Shown here piece by piece: positions 13,723-25,061 of a DNA stretch of 64,000 nt. The DNA is from Candidatus Saccharibacteria bacterium CG2_30_41_52 (lineage in GTDB: Bacteria; Patescibacteriota; Saccharimonadia; Saccharimonadales; Saccharimonadaceae). Below the pieces are notes generated by a model that saw nothing but the letters and a program-made list of their open reading frames with translations, did no database searches and was not told where the DNA came from. A program made the translations under genes and the position numbers. The DNA is taken from contig MNZN01000001.1 in NCBI GenBank assembly GCA_001873625.1, positions 124,001-188,000 on the forward strand, read 5' to 3'. Every line of letters begins with the position of its first letter. Position 1 is the first letter of the stretch.

Positions 13723-16700
13723 ATGAAACTAAGAGATTTATACAGTAAAGATATTACACGCGAGATCCAGGGTGTTATTAAAGTTGACGATGAGCACTCG
13801 ATCGCACAAGAACTAGACGAGTATATTGTTACCGAAGAGATCGCCCGACATCTTGACACATTTTTTGATGCCTACAGCAAGGGGTTAGGCGTTTCACGAA
13901 CGGAGCAGATGGGTGTTTGGTTATCTGGTTTCTTTGGCTCTGGTAAATCACACTTTCTAAAAATCGTTAGCTATCTACTTGATAACCGTGAAGTAAATGG
14001 TAGAAAATCAGTCGATTACTTTGATGATAAAATTAATGACGCCATACTTCTTGGTAATATCAAGCGAGCTGGAGATACCTCTTCTGACGTTATTCTATTT
14101 AATATCGACACAAAATCTTCGCTAGAAAACACCACCAGCAAGGACAAGGTATTAGCGGTCATTGAAAAAGTTTTCAATGAGAAATTGGGCTATAGTCATA
14201 TTAATTTCGTCGCCGACATTGAGCGATTCCTGGAAGAGAGCGGTAAATATGATGCCTTCAAGGCAAAGTTCGATAACTGGTCTGCAATTCGCTCAGATTT
14301 TGATTTTAATCAGTACGAAATAGCCGAAAAATACGCCGAAGTTATGGGAATTAGTAATGATGATGCAAACAAACTGTTTGATAATCGCCGAGATAATTAC
14401 GAAGTGTCAGCTCAGTCGTTTGCCGAGCGGGTTCAGAATTATATCGAAAAACGCGGAAACGATCACCATGTGGTGTTTCTGATCGACGAAGTTGGTCAGT
14501 ATATTGGTAATGATGGATCACTGCTCCTTAATCTACAATCAATTGTTGAAGAACTTGGTGTGCGTACCAACGGTCGTGCTTGGATAATATGCTCTAGCCA
14601 AGAAGCAATTGACGATGTCGTCAAGGGTGTTAGAAAAGATGACTTCTCAAAAATTTTAGGACGATTCGATACTAAAATTAAGCTATCAAGTACAGATATA
14701 GATGAAGTGATTAAACAGCGACTACTTGCAAAGACAAGCGATGGCGCTACTACACTAACGACCACCTATAATACCCGAGAAGCTGAAATTAAGAATTTGC
14801 TTACATTTGGGGAAGGTGGCACGTACAAAGCAACCTTTAAAGATGCAGGGGACTTTGCGGCTACTTACCCATACATCCCATACCAATTCAAGTTACTACA
14901 AGACACCTATATGAGTATCCGCGAGAAAGGGTTTGCAGGAGCTCATCTCAGTTCCGGTGCACGCTCTTTGCTTGGAGCCATTCAGGAGACCGCCAAGGCT
15001 CACGCTAACAGTGAAATTGGCACTCTTGTACCATTTTCTGCATTTTATGAAACGGTCGTGACGGCTATCGACAGCTCTATTATCCGTATCTTTGACAAGG
15101 TGAAACTTATGATTCGAGATGGTGAGCTAGAGTCTCAAGATGAAGAAATTTTAAAAACACTCTTTTTGTTGCGCAGTTCGCAGGAAACTATGCCAACTAA
15201 TCTAGATAATTTAGCCGTGCTATCTGTTTCTAATATATCCGACAACATACTTGACACAAAAAAGAGGCTTGCCGATAGCCTAAAACGCCTAGAAGACAGA
15301 ATTTTAATCCAAAAACTTGGTGATAATTATCGTTTCTTGACTGACGAAGAACAGGATATTAACCGCGAAATCAAAAGCCAAACTTTTGATCCAAGCGATA
15401 TATCATCAACACTCGGGGAAGTAATCCGAGGTATGGTTGATACAAAATACAAGTACAGCAATGGTCGCGTATTCTCGCTGGATCTGTTCATGGATGACAA
15501 TAAAATCAATGGCGGTACTAACGAACTAGCACTCAAGTTTACATCTGCCGACCGACACAGCGTTCAAACGGAGTCAATACGCTTAAATAACTCGGCACTT
15601 ATATCTACTCCGCTATCTATCGATTTACGTAACGACATCGAAACTGCCGTAAAGGTTGAGAAATATATCCGTCAGCAGGCTGGCATTAAAAACGACAGTG
15701 AGCGTGAGAAGATTATTTCCGCCAGACGCACTGAAATGGAAGGCTTAAAAGAAAAAATCGCAGCTGACTTTGGTGATATTATACGATCTGCCACTATCAT
15801 AATAAATGGTACTGAGTTAGACATCCCGACCAGAGAAAATGTAGCCACTCGTCGCGACCTCATATTGGCCGAACTGGTTAAATCTGTATACAGTAAGATT
15901 GAATACATAAAAGCACCACTCAGCCGTAGCAATATCAAGCGACTGCTTACTCTGCCAAAAATGGAGTTAGAGGTCGCTACTGCTAATGTAAAGGCCGAAG
16001 ACGCAATTAATGAATACATCGTTGAACAAGCACGCAATCACGCACCCGTAACGCTTGAAAGCGCAGTTCGTTTCTTTAAAGACGCACCATTTGGCTTTAC
16101 AGACGAAGATGTAGCTTATATTGTGGCATATCTAATGAAAAAGGAGCTAGTCAACCTAATCTACAATGGTACGACGCTCGCACCAACAGCTGAGACAGCT
16201 GATATCCTGTTAAAATCAGCCAACGATAACAGAATTACAGTTAAGGTTCGTGAACGTATAGACAATGACTTATTAGACACCGTTCGCAGCCTAGCGCGTG
16301 ATTTATTCGACACTACTGCTATTGGCGAATCCGAAGACGAGATTGCCAATAATCTTCGACGTGAGATTGATAGTAAATTAGAAGTGACTTCTGGCTATCT
16401 GACTAAATATAATTATGGACAATATCCAGGCAGATCTATTGTAGAAGCTGTGAATGTCGGGCTGCGTGAACTAAAACAGATCCGCGACACCAAAGATCTG
16501 TTCGATACACTTAATACCCAGCAAAGCGAGCTACGCTCTATCTTCAATGCATTAAGACCGGTAGCAAGCTTCTTTGATAATCAGGCCAAGATATTTGATC
16601 GTGCTACCACTGCAGTCAAAGATTACGAAATGGTTAGTATGTCTATCACTGTTACTGCACCAGAAATTAACAGTATCCGAGAGATCCTGGCCGAGAGCGA

Positions 16701-17031
16701 ACCATATAATGACATACCGAAGCTCCCATCACTTACCTCAACGCTTGAGCAAGCGACAAAAGTGGGTCGCTTTGAGCTACAAAAACGAGCTGACGAAGCT
16801 CGTAAGCTAGAAGAGGAAAGGCGAAGAGCCGAGACTGAACGCAAGCAAGCTGAGCTTGATGGCAAAGAAGCAGTAGAGTTACCAAAGATTGCCAAACCGG
16901 TACGTTCAGGCGATCTCATTAACAGAACATACTCGCTTAAGTCTGAGGCTGATGTCGATGCAATGTTAGGTGAACTCCGCGTAAAACTTCTTCAAGAATT
17001 AGCTGATAACGGTGAATTGAAAGTAATCTAG
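13723..17031 (+). CDS. brxC: BREX protein BrxC, large P-loop ATPase
   Basis: 1102 residues from the ATG at 13723 (ATAGGAG 5 nt upstream; the frame is open 18 nt further). Walker A GFFGSGKSHF lies about residue 70 and VVFLIDEVGQYIG is the Walker B region about residue 250. The C-terminal part has a charged coiled coil (KLEEERRRAETERKQAE). BrxC forms ORC/Cdc6-like assemblies and is required for both methylation and defence in BREX. Length is close to the family norm of about 1200. Confidence 0.93.
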   Translation: MKLRDLYSKDITREIQGVIKVDDEHSIAQELDEYIVTEEIARHLDTFFDAYSKGLGVSRTEQMGVWLSGFFGSGKSHFLKIVSYLLDNREVNGRKSVDYFDDKINDAILLGNIKRAGDTSSDVILFNIDTKSSLENTTSKDKVLAVIEKVFNEKLGYSHINFVADIERFLEESGKYDAFKAKFDNWSAIRSDFDFNQYEIAEKYAEVMGISNDDANKLFDNRRDNYEVSAQSFAERVQNYIEKRGNDHHVVFLIDEVGQYIGNDGSLLLNLQSIVEELGVRTNGRAWIICSSQEAIDDVVKGVRKDDFSKILGRFDTKIKLSSTDIDEVIKQRLLAKTSDGATTLTTTYNTREAEIKNLLTFGEGGTYKATFKDAGDFAATYPYIPYQFKLLQDTYMSIREKGFAGAHLSSGARSLLGAIQETAKAHANSEIGTLVPFSAFYETVVTAIDSSIIRIFDKVKLMIRDGELESQDEEILKTLFLLRSSQETMPTNLDNLAVLSVSNISDNILDTKKRLADSLKRLEDRILIQKLGDNYRFLTDEEQDINREIKSQTFDPSDISSTLGEVIRGMVDTKYKYSNGRVFSLDLFMDDNKINGGTNELALKFTSADRHSVQTESIRLNNSALISTPLSIDLRNDIETAVKVEKYIRQQAGIKNDSEREKIISARRTEMEGLKEKIAADFGDIIRSATIIINGTELDIPTRENVATRRDLILAELVKSVYSKIEYIKAPLSRSNIKRLLTLPKMELEVATANVKAEDAINEYIVEQARNHAPVTLESAVRFFKDAPFGFTDEDVAYIVAYLMKKELVNLIYNGTTLAPTAETADILLKSANDNRITVKVRERIDNDLLDTVRSLARDLFDTTAIGESEDEIANNLRREIDSKLEVTSGYLTKYNYGQYPGRSIVEAVNVGLRELKQIRDTKDLFDTLNTQQSELRSIFNALRPVASFFDNQAKIFDRATTAVKDYEMVSMSITVTAPEINSIREILAESEPYNDIPKLPSLTSTLEQATKVGRFELQKRADEARKLEEERRRAETERKQAELDGKEAVELPKIAKPVRSGDLINRTYSLKSEADVDAMLGELRVKLLQELADNGELKVI

Positions 17032-17032
17032 T

Positions 17033-20000
17033 ATGGACAAAAAACTTCTCAAAGAATTTGCAATGAAAAGCCGTGAATCGCTGACATCTCTGGTGCGCGC
17101 CGAGCTGAATGCGATGCATATTGCCGAAACTATCAATTGGACTCAAAGCGGTGAGCTGTACCAGACTATTGTTGACGGTCGCAATATCGTTCTAACTATC
17201 GATGAGAAGTTGCGCTACGATAAACTGCAAGCCGCAGTGAAGATCGAGGGCATCAAGTTAGTCGCAGAAAAGGCTGCCTACACGTGGTTTAACCGTATCG
17301 TAGCGATTCGCTATATGGAGTTAAACAAAATACTACCTCAGAGCAAGCATAACGAATGGCTTGGCGTACGAGTGCTTTCAGACGACAGTAATCACCCAGA
17401 CCCAGATATACTAAAAGCCAGCAACTTACGCCGAACTGATCTGGACTTACAATTAGATGTAGACAAGGTACTCAAACTCGCACGCGATGAAGAGAAGTTC
17501 CGTATGGTACTGCTTGCTGTAGTCAAAAAACTAGGCAGTATCATGCCTGATGTATTCAATGGTGACACTAATAGTATTGATTTTCTACTGCCTAAAAATC
17601 TATTAGGCGCAGGTGGGTTTGTCAGCGAAGTACTAAAACTCCCAGTCGCTTTGTTTGACCGCGTAGAAGTAATTGGCTGGTTGTATCAGTACTATAATCA
17701 AGCCGAAAAAGACATCGCTATGAAGAAAAAATCGGCAGTCGAAAAAGACGAGATTCCATATGTAACCCAAATATTCACGCCAGATTGGATCGTGAAGTAT
17801 ATGGTCGAAAACTCACTCGGACGCTACTGGCTAGAGCATGGTGGCGACGAACATCTTGCCACTAATTGGAAGTATCTTATTAAAAGCGGTATGCCTACTG
17901 CGAATGTCGTCAAAAAGATGCCAAATATTGAAGATGTTACATTTATTGATCCTTGCGCGGGTAGCGGGCATATCTTGGTATATGCGTTTGAAGTGTTTTA
18001 CCAGATTTATCTATCACTTGGATACGCACCAGCTCAGATTCCTGAAAAAATCCTCACTCATAACCTTTATGGGCTCGATATTGATGACCGTGCCAAGCAG
18101 TTGTCTATTCTGTCAGCTCTGCTAGTCGCACGTAGTTACGACAAAGGCATATTTACTAAACATATACGGCTCAACATTACTTCTATTGCTGAAAGTAATG
18201 GTATGAGTGGTCTGCCTGGGCTGCTCAAGGGCGAGAGCAGGGATATTGCTCAGTATCTTGTTGAAACTTTCCATGATGCCAAAGAATACGGCAGCATTCT
18301 AAAAGTGAAATCTGATACTTATGCCAAACTCCGCAACCAGCTAGATGACCTATCACCGTTAGATCGCAATTTGTATGCTGATCGCGCAGAGCAACTAATC
18401 CATCAGGCTGAAATCTTGAGCCATAAATACACTATTGCCGTAACGAATCCGCCGTACATGAATAAGTATGACGCTAAGTTGAAGACATATGTAAATACCT
18501 ACTACTCTGAGAGCAAAGCTGACCTGTATTCGGTATTTATGGAGGTTTGTCTAAACTTAGCAATAGATGATGGTTATGTATCTATGGTTACAATGCAGTC
18601 TTGGATGTTCTTGACTGGGCAAGAGAAACTACGTAATATGCTACAGTCAAACTGCTCTATGGTTAATATGATTCATCTCGGGCCTGGGGCATTCCTAGAG
18701 ATGGTAGGTGATGTGTTACAGACGACAGCGTTCACTTTACGAAAAGGTACTACAAACTTAATTGGTGATTACATTCGAGTTACTGATATAAGAGACTCCG
18801 ACAAGAAGGAGAAGTTAAGTTTAGAGGCCATTACAGACGAAAATCATGAGTTGAGATTCCGTGCTGGTAATGCTGACTTTGAAGTGTTCCCTGGAAGAAT
18901 TATTGCCTATTGGGCAAGCGACGCGATTAAAAAAGCATTCATCAACGGCATAAAAGTGGGCGAAATAGCACCTCCGCAAAAGGGTGCAGTTATATCTGGC
19001 AAAGATCTCTTCATGAGGCTATGGTGGGAGGTAGACAGCGTAAATACTAACCTTCAAGCAGCTGACCGCCACGAAGCAATAAAAAGTGGTAGCAAGTGGT
19101 TTCCATATGACAAAGCTAGCGGATTCAGAAAGTGGTATGGAAATAATGACTATTTCACTGATTGGCAAAATGACGGCGTCCGCTACAAGCAATATGTTCT
19201 GAAGCAATATCCTTACCTTAAAACTCCAGGGTTTGTTGTGCAGAATGAGGAAAATTATTTTATCCCTCACATAAGCTACGGGGCATTATCGTCAGGTATC
19301 TTGTCTGTACGATATAAGCCACGTGGAGTTATTCATAGTGGCATTGGCCCTGGCTTGTTTGCTGCTGAAGATGAGTTGTCATACTTGCAGGGTGCTTTGA
19401 ATTCTCATTCTATCCAAAAAATCGCGGCAATCATTTCACCTACGCTTAATTTTCAAACAGGAGAAGTTGCGTCTTACCCAGTAATTAAATCCACACAATA
19501 TCGCGATGAAGTGATTCGATTGGTCGAAGAATGCCGTGAGCTCAGCAAATCCGACTGGGATAGTTTCGAAACCTCATGGGACTTTGAGCGTCACCCGCTT
19601 TTGCCCACATCTGGTGAAACTAAGTTAGCTGATACCTATGATACTTGGGATAAATTAAGCAAATCTCGCTGGAATAAACTAAAAGCCAATGAAGAGCGCC
19701 TGAACGAGATATTTATAGAGGTCTATGGTATGCAAGACGAGCTGACGAAGACAGTAGAAGATAAATATGTTAGCGTTCGCAAGGCCGACATCACACGCGA
19801 AGCCAAATCGTTATTGTCATATTTTGTTGGCGTGATATTTGGTCGATACAGCCTAAATAAGCCAGTAATTAACTTTGCTGGAGGTGATTGGACTACCGCA
19901 GATCGATCATCGTTGGTCGATGACGATAATATCGTTCCGATTATGGATGGCGAATTCTACACTGACGACATCGTTAAAAAGATCCGCGATTTTTTGATGA

Positions 20001-20527
20001 CTGTGTACGGTGAATCAACACTTCATGTAAATCTTGACTGGTTAGCTGATGCTATCGGTCGCCGTAGTGACGAGAAAGCCGAAGATGCTATACGTCGCTA
20101 TTTTGTAAACGATTTCTTTACTGATCATTTCCGTGAGTACGGTAAGCGTCCAATTTATTGGTTACTCACGAGCGGCAAGGATAACGGCTTTAAGGCGCTG
20201 TTTTATCTGCACCGCTACCAACCGAATCTAATTGCAACTGTGCGTACTCAGTATCTACTAAACACACAGAATGTCTACACTAAACGCTTGGCGGAATTAG
20301 ATTCCAAGACTGTCCTGAATAACGATGATCTACGGCTGAAGGTTGATTTGACTACAAAACTTGCAGAGATAAAAAAATATGATGCATTGATTGCGGTTGC
20401 AGCCAGTAAGAATGTGAAACTAGACTTAGACGTTGGCGTGAAAGTCAATTACCCAAAACTCAGCCAGTGTGCAGCCGATGTCAAACCTGGTAGTGAAATC
20501 CTAGAGATGAAAGGAGTGAAACTATGA
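17033..20527 (+). CDS. pglX: BREX adenine-N6 DNA methyltransferase PglX
   Basis: 1164 residues starting one base after brxC. SAM-binding motif I is DPCAGSGH (D306) and the catalytic motif IV is NPPY (N472), the gamma-type amino-methyltransferase order. PglX methylates one strand of a non-palindromic six-base-type site to mark self DNA. The long region after residue 600 is the likely target-recognition and partner-binding part. No frameshift or homopolymer tract suggesting phase variation is visible. Confidence 0.94.
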   Translation: MDKKLLKEFAMKSRESLTSLVRAELNAMHIAETINWTQSGELYQTIVDGRNIVLTIDEKLRYDKLQAAVKIEGIKLVAEKAAYTWFNRIVAIRYMELNKILPQSKHNEWLGVRVLSDDSNHPDPDILKASNLRRTDLDLQLDVDKVLKLARDEEKFRMVLLAVVKKLGSIMPDVFNGDTNSIDFLLPKNLLGAGGFVSEVLKLPVALFDRVEVIGWLYQYYNQAEKDIAMKKKSAVEKDEIPYVTQIFTPDWIVKYMVENSLGRYWLEHGGDEHLATNWKYLIKSGMPTANVVKKMPNIEDVTFIDPCAGSGHILVYAFEVFYQIYLSLGYAPAQIPEKILTHNLYGLDIDDRAKQLSILSALLVARSYDKGIFTKHIRLNITSIAESNGMSGLPGLLKGESRDIAQYLVETFHDAKEYGSILKVKSDTYAKLRNQLDDLSPLDRNLYADRAEQLIHQAEILSHKYTIAVTNPPYMNKYDAKLKTYVNTYYSESKADLYSVFMEVCLNLAIDDGYVSMVTMQSWMFLTGQEKLRNMLQSNCSMVNMIHLGPGAFLEMVGDVLQTTAFTLRKGTTNLIGDYIRVTDIRDSDKKEKLSLEAITDENHELRFRAGNADFEVFPGRIIAYWASDAIKKAFINGIKVGEIAPPQKGAVISGKDLFMRLWWEVDSVNTNLQAADRHEAIKSGSKWFPYDKASGFRKWYGNNDYFTDWQNDGVRYKQYVLKQYPYLKTPGFVVQNEENYFIPHISYGALSSGILSVRYKPRGVIHSGIGPGLFAAEDELSYLQGALNSHSIQKIAAIISPTLNFQTGEVASYPVIKSTQYRDEVIRLVEECRELSKSDWDSFETSWDFERHPLLPTSGETKLADTYDTWDKLSKSRWNKLKANEERLNEIFIEVYGMQDELTKTVEDKYVSVRKADITREAKSLLSYFVGVIFGRYSLNKPVINFAGGDWTTADRSSLVDDDNIVPIMDGEFYTDDIVKKIRDFLMTVYGESTLHVNLDWLADAIGRRSDEKAEDAIRRYFVNDFFTDHFREYGKRPIYWLLTSGKDNGFKALFYLHRYQPNLIATVRTQYLLNTQNVYTKRLAELDSKTVLNNDDLRLKVDLTTKLAEIKKYDALIAVAASKNVKLDLDVGVKVNYPKLSQCAADVKPGSEILEMKGVKL

Positions 20528-23013
20528 ATGAAGAATTAGTAAATGGCTTACGAAAACTCCTACTAACACCTAGCACTACGGGGCGTCGTATTGTGACCTG
20601 GTATGACGAAGACGGAGAAAATGCGCAGTACCTTGATGAAATCAAAGAAGCACTTGGGGGTGTTGAGATTGTCGTGTTTAACGATAACCCACTATTTGTA
20701 CGTCACCATGTGTTACACGAGGTACCAACTGAAAATGTCATCATCTATCGTCCTTCTGAGCAGCCTGAGCCGATGATGAACCAGTTGTTAGATTTTGAAC
20801 TCAGTAACGCGCAAGATATCTTTATACCAGACGAGTCGACTTTGACATTGAATGCACTTGGATTGTCAGAAAAATTCCGCGTTTGCGTAAGACGGAATAG
20901 TCGGTTCTTTAAAAATCAAAAACGTCAGCGTGATGTTAAAAAATTCCTGCCAGTTAACGAGTCAGAAGAGTTACAGATGGCAATTTATGCTACATTATTT
21001 GATGCAGAAGATAGACGGTTAGAGCGTGTACTTACGGCAATATTTGTAAAATTTCGCGAATCTCGCGAGGAATTTGTTAATTTGCTAAAGTTTGTTGACA
21101 ACGAAGCACTTGCAGAGATGCTAACCAGCTACTTCGGCTTAGAAATAACAGATACAGAGAAGCTGGATGTATTATGGGACTCTGTGTTGATAAGTTATTT
21201 CAAATCAACGCTAGAAAAAGTGGATTTAGGGCGGTATATGAATTATCTACTGCCAAATCATGGCAACGTACGTATTTTTACGCGTGATCTTATGAAGTTT
21301 TTCCCTGATGAGTTTACTCGCTTTTCAGTGGAAGCGACCGGTAAATATAACCTGGAAAAAGTTTTGGAAGGGTTGAAACTCGAAGATTATATCGACTGCG
21401 ATGCAATAGCTACTGTTGATGACCTAGTGATTTCTGAGTTTATAAAGCTACTATCAGAAAAGAAAGATATTTCTGAGATGTTACGTAAACGCGAATTTGG
21501 TTTTTACTATCACGACAGACGCTCTGATTACCAGATGTTAGCAGCAGCCAATAACTTCGGTATTATCGTTCGTAAGCTAACATCTGTATTAAAAACCACA
21601 GACAAGGATGTGGCAATTAATCACTATGCCGATGAACTATATAAAGTAGATACTGCTTACCGTCACTTTAATCTTTATTACGATCGCACATCTAAAACTG
21701 ACGAGTATATGAATCTTGCTAGGGAAATTGAGTATATCTATGGCGAGGAGTGGATGTTGAAACTTACCGATAAATGGGAAGGTTCAATCGTAGACGAAAA
21801 TTGGACGGCCACAAAGCATCCAGTGCTTAGTGAATTTTATAGTAAATACCTGAGTCCGCTTGATGATAAAAAGGATCGGGTATTTGTAATTGTGTCTGAC
21901 GGACTACGGTATGAAGTTGCTAAGGAGATAGCAGATCAAACCAAGCTAGCTGCTATCGGTGGTGATATATCTACTAGCTTTGCCTTGTCACTATTGCCGT
22001 CTATCACGCCTGTCGGTATGGCAGCCTTGTTGCCGCACGACAAACTAGAGTTTGATGGCGATACAGTATTAGCGGATGGTGCCAAGACAGATGCATCTAA
22101 TCGCAATAGGGTGCTGAAGTCTGCCAATAAGGATAACTTGTCAGTTAGATTTGAAGATGTCCGAGCTATGAAAAAATCTGAATGGAAATCATTTTTCTCT
22201 GGCACGAAATACGTATATATATACCACGATAAAATCGATATTACTGGTGAGCATGACGACATGGCAACTTTTGCTGCTTGTGATACGGCAATCAATGAGA
22301 TAACTGAACTAATTTCTGATCTGCACACTACCTTTAGTGGTGTCAATGTACTCGTTACCGCTGATCACGGATTCTTTTACCAGACTGGGACTGTTGAATC
22401 TCGTAGAAAAATGCCAAAAGTAATTGATGCTGATAAACAAAAAAACCGCTATGCAATCAGCAGTGCTCCTGATAAGGCATCCCTAAACTACCGATTAAGC
22501 GATATGTTTGATAATAACAATAAATATGTTAGCACTCCACATGCGAACGTCGTCTTTGCTAAGCAGGGTGGCGTAGGAAGATATTATCACGGCGGTGCGC
22601 TACCGCAAGAGGTTGTTGTGCCAATACTGAACTTTAAATCTTCGCGCAATAGCATAGCTCGCGACAAGGTGAATATTACATACGCAGGTATATCACTTAA
22701 GATTACAAATACTATAACCTACCTGACATTTCGACAGAATGAACCAGTAAGTGTCGATAAGGTCGCCTCGCGTTATAAAGCCTGGTTTGAGGATGCGAAT
22801 AGCACCAGAATATCCGATGAAGTTACTATTATCGCTGATTCTATTGAAAAAGATGTTAGTTCTCGAGAATACCGCGAGAAGTTCGTGTTTGCGGCTCGTA
22901 CCTATGAACCTAATGGGGAGTACTATTTGGTTATCAGGGATGATAATGATATAGAAACAGATCGAATCGCTTTCAAGGTTGATATTGCAATAACAAATGA
23001 TTTAGGGTTATAA
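20524..23013 (+). CDS. pglZ: BREX phosphatase-domain protein PglZ
   Basis: 829 residues; the ATG overlaps the pglX stop by 4 nt. The alkaline-phosphatase-fold PglZ domain is recognisable from VSDGLRYEVAKEI (metal-binding D459) and VTADHGFFY (D614-H615). PglZ is a core BREX component required with BrxB, BrxC and PglX; nuclease or phosphodiesterase activity has been proposed for the fold. GGAGG at its end serves brxL. Confidence 0.93.
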   Translation: MNEELVNGLRKLLLTPSTTGRRIVTWYDEDGENAQYLDEIKEALGGVEIVVFNDNPLFVRHHVLHEVPTENVIIYRPSEQPEPMMNQLLDFELSNAQDIFIPDESTLTLNALGLSEKFRVCVRRNSRFFKNQKRQRDVKKFLPVNESEELQMAIYATLFDAEDRRLERVLTAIFVKFRESREEFVNLLKFVDNEALAEMLTSYFGLEITDTEKLDVLWDSVLISYFKSTLEKVDLGRYMNYLLPNHGNVRIFTRDLMKFFPDEFTRFSVEATGKYNLEKVLEGLKLEDYIDCDAIATVDDLVISEFIKLLSEKKDISEMLRKREFGFYYHDRRSDYQMLAAANNFGIIVRKLTSVLKTTDKDVAINHYADELYKVDTAYRHFNLYYDRTSKTDEYMNLAREIEYIYGEEWMLKLTDKWEGSIVDENWTATKHPVLSEFYSKYLSPLDDKKDRVFVIVSDGLRYEVAKEIADQTKLAAIGGDISTSFALSLLPSITPVGMAALLPHDKLEFDGDTVLADGAKTDASNRNRVLKSANKDNLSVRFEDVRAMKKSEWKSFFSGTKYVYIYHDKIDITGEHDDMATFAACDTAINEITELISDLHTTFSGVNVLVTADHGFFYQTGTVESRRKMPKVIDADKQKNRYAISSAPDKASLNYRLSDMFDNNNKYVSTPHANVVFAKQGGVGRYYHGGALPQEVVVPILNFKSSRNSIARDKVNITYAGISLKITNTITYLTFRQNEPVSVDKVASRYKAWFEDANSTRISDEVTIIADSIEKDVSSREYREKFVFAARTYEPNGEYYLVIRDDNDIETDRIAFKVDIAITNDLGL

Positions 23014-23023
23014 GGAGGATATT

Positions 23024-25054
23024 ATGGACGAGATCGACATTAAATTAAATCAAGTCTTTCCGGGTAGGGTTGTACGTAAAGACCTCACTAAAAAAATTAA
23101 AGAAGGTGCTAATGTTCCGGTTTATGTACTGGAATACCTGCTAGGTATGTACTGCGCCACTGACGACGCTGTGGCTATAGAGGATGGTATTGCTACAGTA
23201 AAAAAGATTTTGGCCGAAAATTTTGTGCGACCAGATGAGGCGCAAAAAGTAAAAAGCAAGATTCGCGAGCTTAAAAACTACACTGTTATCGATAAAATAA
23301 CTGTGAAGCTGAACGAGAAAAAAGATCGATATGAAGCAGAGTTTAGTAACCTTGGTATCAAAGATGCGTATATCGATGCTGAAATAGTTAAAAAATTCGA
23401 AAAGTTACTAGTAGGTGGGATTTGGTGTATTACAAAAATATCCTACTTCCATGACGAAGAAGAGCGTAATAATTTGCCATTCGTAGTGAACGATATCAAG
23501 CCGATTCAAATGCCAAACATGGATTTGACAGAGATATTTAACGGACGCAAGCAATTCTCGAAAGACGAATGGATCGATATATTGTGTCGCTCTATGGGCA
23601 TGGAGCCAGATCGTTTGGAGTATCGCCAGAAATGGCATTTTATTGAGCGTGCTGTGCCTCTGGTAGAAAATAATTATAATCTTTGCGAATTGGGGCCACG
23701 GGGAACAGGCAAGTCACATATTTATAAAGAGATTTCACCGAATTCTATACTTGTATCTGGTGGTCAAACTACTGTAGCAAACTTATTCTACAATATGGCG
23801 AACAAAACGGTTGGTTTGGTCGGCCTATGGGACTGCGTGGCATTTGATGAAGTGGCTGGAATTACATTTAAGGACAAAGACGGCATCCAAATCATGAAGG
23901 ACTATATGGCATCGGGATCGTTTGCGCGTGGTAAGGAAGAAAAAAATGCCAGTGCTTCAATGGTGTTTGTCGGTAATATTAATCAATCAGTTGAAGTGAT
24001 TTTGAAGACTTCAAACCTATTTGAGCCATTCCCTGAAGCTATGAGTCGTGATACCGCCTTCTTTGACCGCATGCATTACTACCTACCAGGATGGGAGATT
24101 CCTAAAATGCGCCCAGAGCTTATTACAAACAGGTATGGCTTCATCGTAGACTACCTTTCGGAGTTCTTTCGCGAAATGCGTAAACGCACCTATAGTGACG
24201 CAATTGACAGGCACTTTAAACTAGGCAAGGAACTAAATCAGCGAGACGTTATTGCTGTCAAGAAGACTGTTTCAGGACTTATTAAGATAGTCTATCCGAA
24301 CGGCGATTTTACCAAAGATGAACTGGGGGAAGTTATACATTATGCAATCGAGGGCCGACGTCGCGTCAAGGAACAGTTAAAGCGTATCGGTGGCATGGAG
24401 TTCTTTGATATACACCTGTCCTATATTGATAAAGAGAGTGACGAAGAAAAGATTGTTTCGGTGCCAGAAATCAGTGGTGACAAGTTAATCTCTGACACAG
24501 CACTGAAGGCTGGTCATGCATATTTCGTTGGTCGCGGCACTTCGGGACAAATTGGAACGTATCGTATTGAAACCGAAAGCCCAGGTGGTGGTGGCAAGCT
24601 GTCGATTACTGGCATAGGAACTGATCGCCAAACCAAAGAATCGATCAATACCGCGTTCAATTATTTCAAGGCGAATCGAAAGAACATTAGCGCTAATATA
24701 AATGTAGATAACTCTGATTTCTTGATCCATGTTGAAGACTTACAGGGCGTAGGATCAAGTAGCGAGATAGCCCTGGCCTCATTTGTCTCGCTTGTCTCAT
24801 CATCTTTGAAGAAACAGATAAAAGAAGGACTTGTGATTTTAGGTAATTTGACTATTGGAGGCACAATTAGCAAGGTTGATGATCTTGCCGACACGTTAGA
24901 GGTATGTCTCGATGCCGGTGCAAGAACTATATTGCTACCCATGTCTTCTGCAGCCGACATATCAACTGTACCAGCAGAAACATTTTCAAAGTTCAACATT
25001 AGCTTCTATAACGACCCAGAAGATGCGGTACGTAAGGCGCTAGAAATAGGTTAA
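23024..25054 (+). CDS. brxL: BREX Lon-like ATPase BrxL
   Basis: 676 residues with GGAGG 6 nt upstream. An N-terminal DUF4357-like region is followed by an AAA+ module (Walker A GPRGTGKSH about residue 226, Walker B VAFDEVAG about residue 285) and a C-terminal Lon-like domain about residues 560-670 (GVGSSSEIALASF and LTIGGTISKV). BrxL marks type 1 BREX and is a DNA-binding hexameric ring needed for phage exclusion but not for methylation. Confidence 0.93.
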   Translation: MDEIDIKLNQVFPGRVVRKDLTKKIKEGANVPVYVLEYLLGMYCATDDAVAIEDGIATVKKILAENFVRPDEAQKVKSKIRELKNYTVIDKITVKLNEKKDRYEAEFSNLGIKDAYIDAEIVKKFEKLLVGGIWCITKISYFHDEEERNNLPFVVNDIKPIQMPNMDLTEIFNGRKQFSKDEWIDILCRSMGMEPDRLEYRQKWHFIERAVPLVENNYNLCELGPRGTGKSHIYKEISPNSILVSGGQTTVANLFYNMANKTVGLVGLWDCVAFDEVAGITFKDKDGIQIMKDYMASGSFARGKEEKNASASMVFVGNINQSVEVILKTSNLFEPFPEAMSRDTAFFDRMHYYLPGWEIPKMRPELITNRYGFIVDYLSEFFREMRKRTYSDAIDRHFKLGKELNQRDVIAVKKTVSGLIKIVYPNGDFTKDELGEVIHYAIEGRRRVKEQLKRIGGMEFFDIHLSYIDKESDEEKIVSVPEISGDKLISDTALKAGHAYFVGRGTSGQIGTYRIETESPGGGGKLSITGIGTDRQTKESINTAFNYFKANRKNISANINVDNSDFLIHVEDLQGVGSSSEIALASFVSLVSSSLKKQIKEGLVILGNLTIGGTISKVDDLADTLEVCLDAGARTILLPMSSAADISTVPAETFSKFNISFYNDPEDAVRKALEIG

Positions 25055-25061
25055 AAATGAT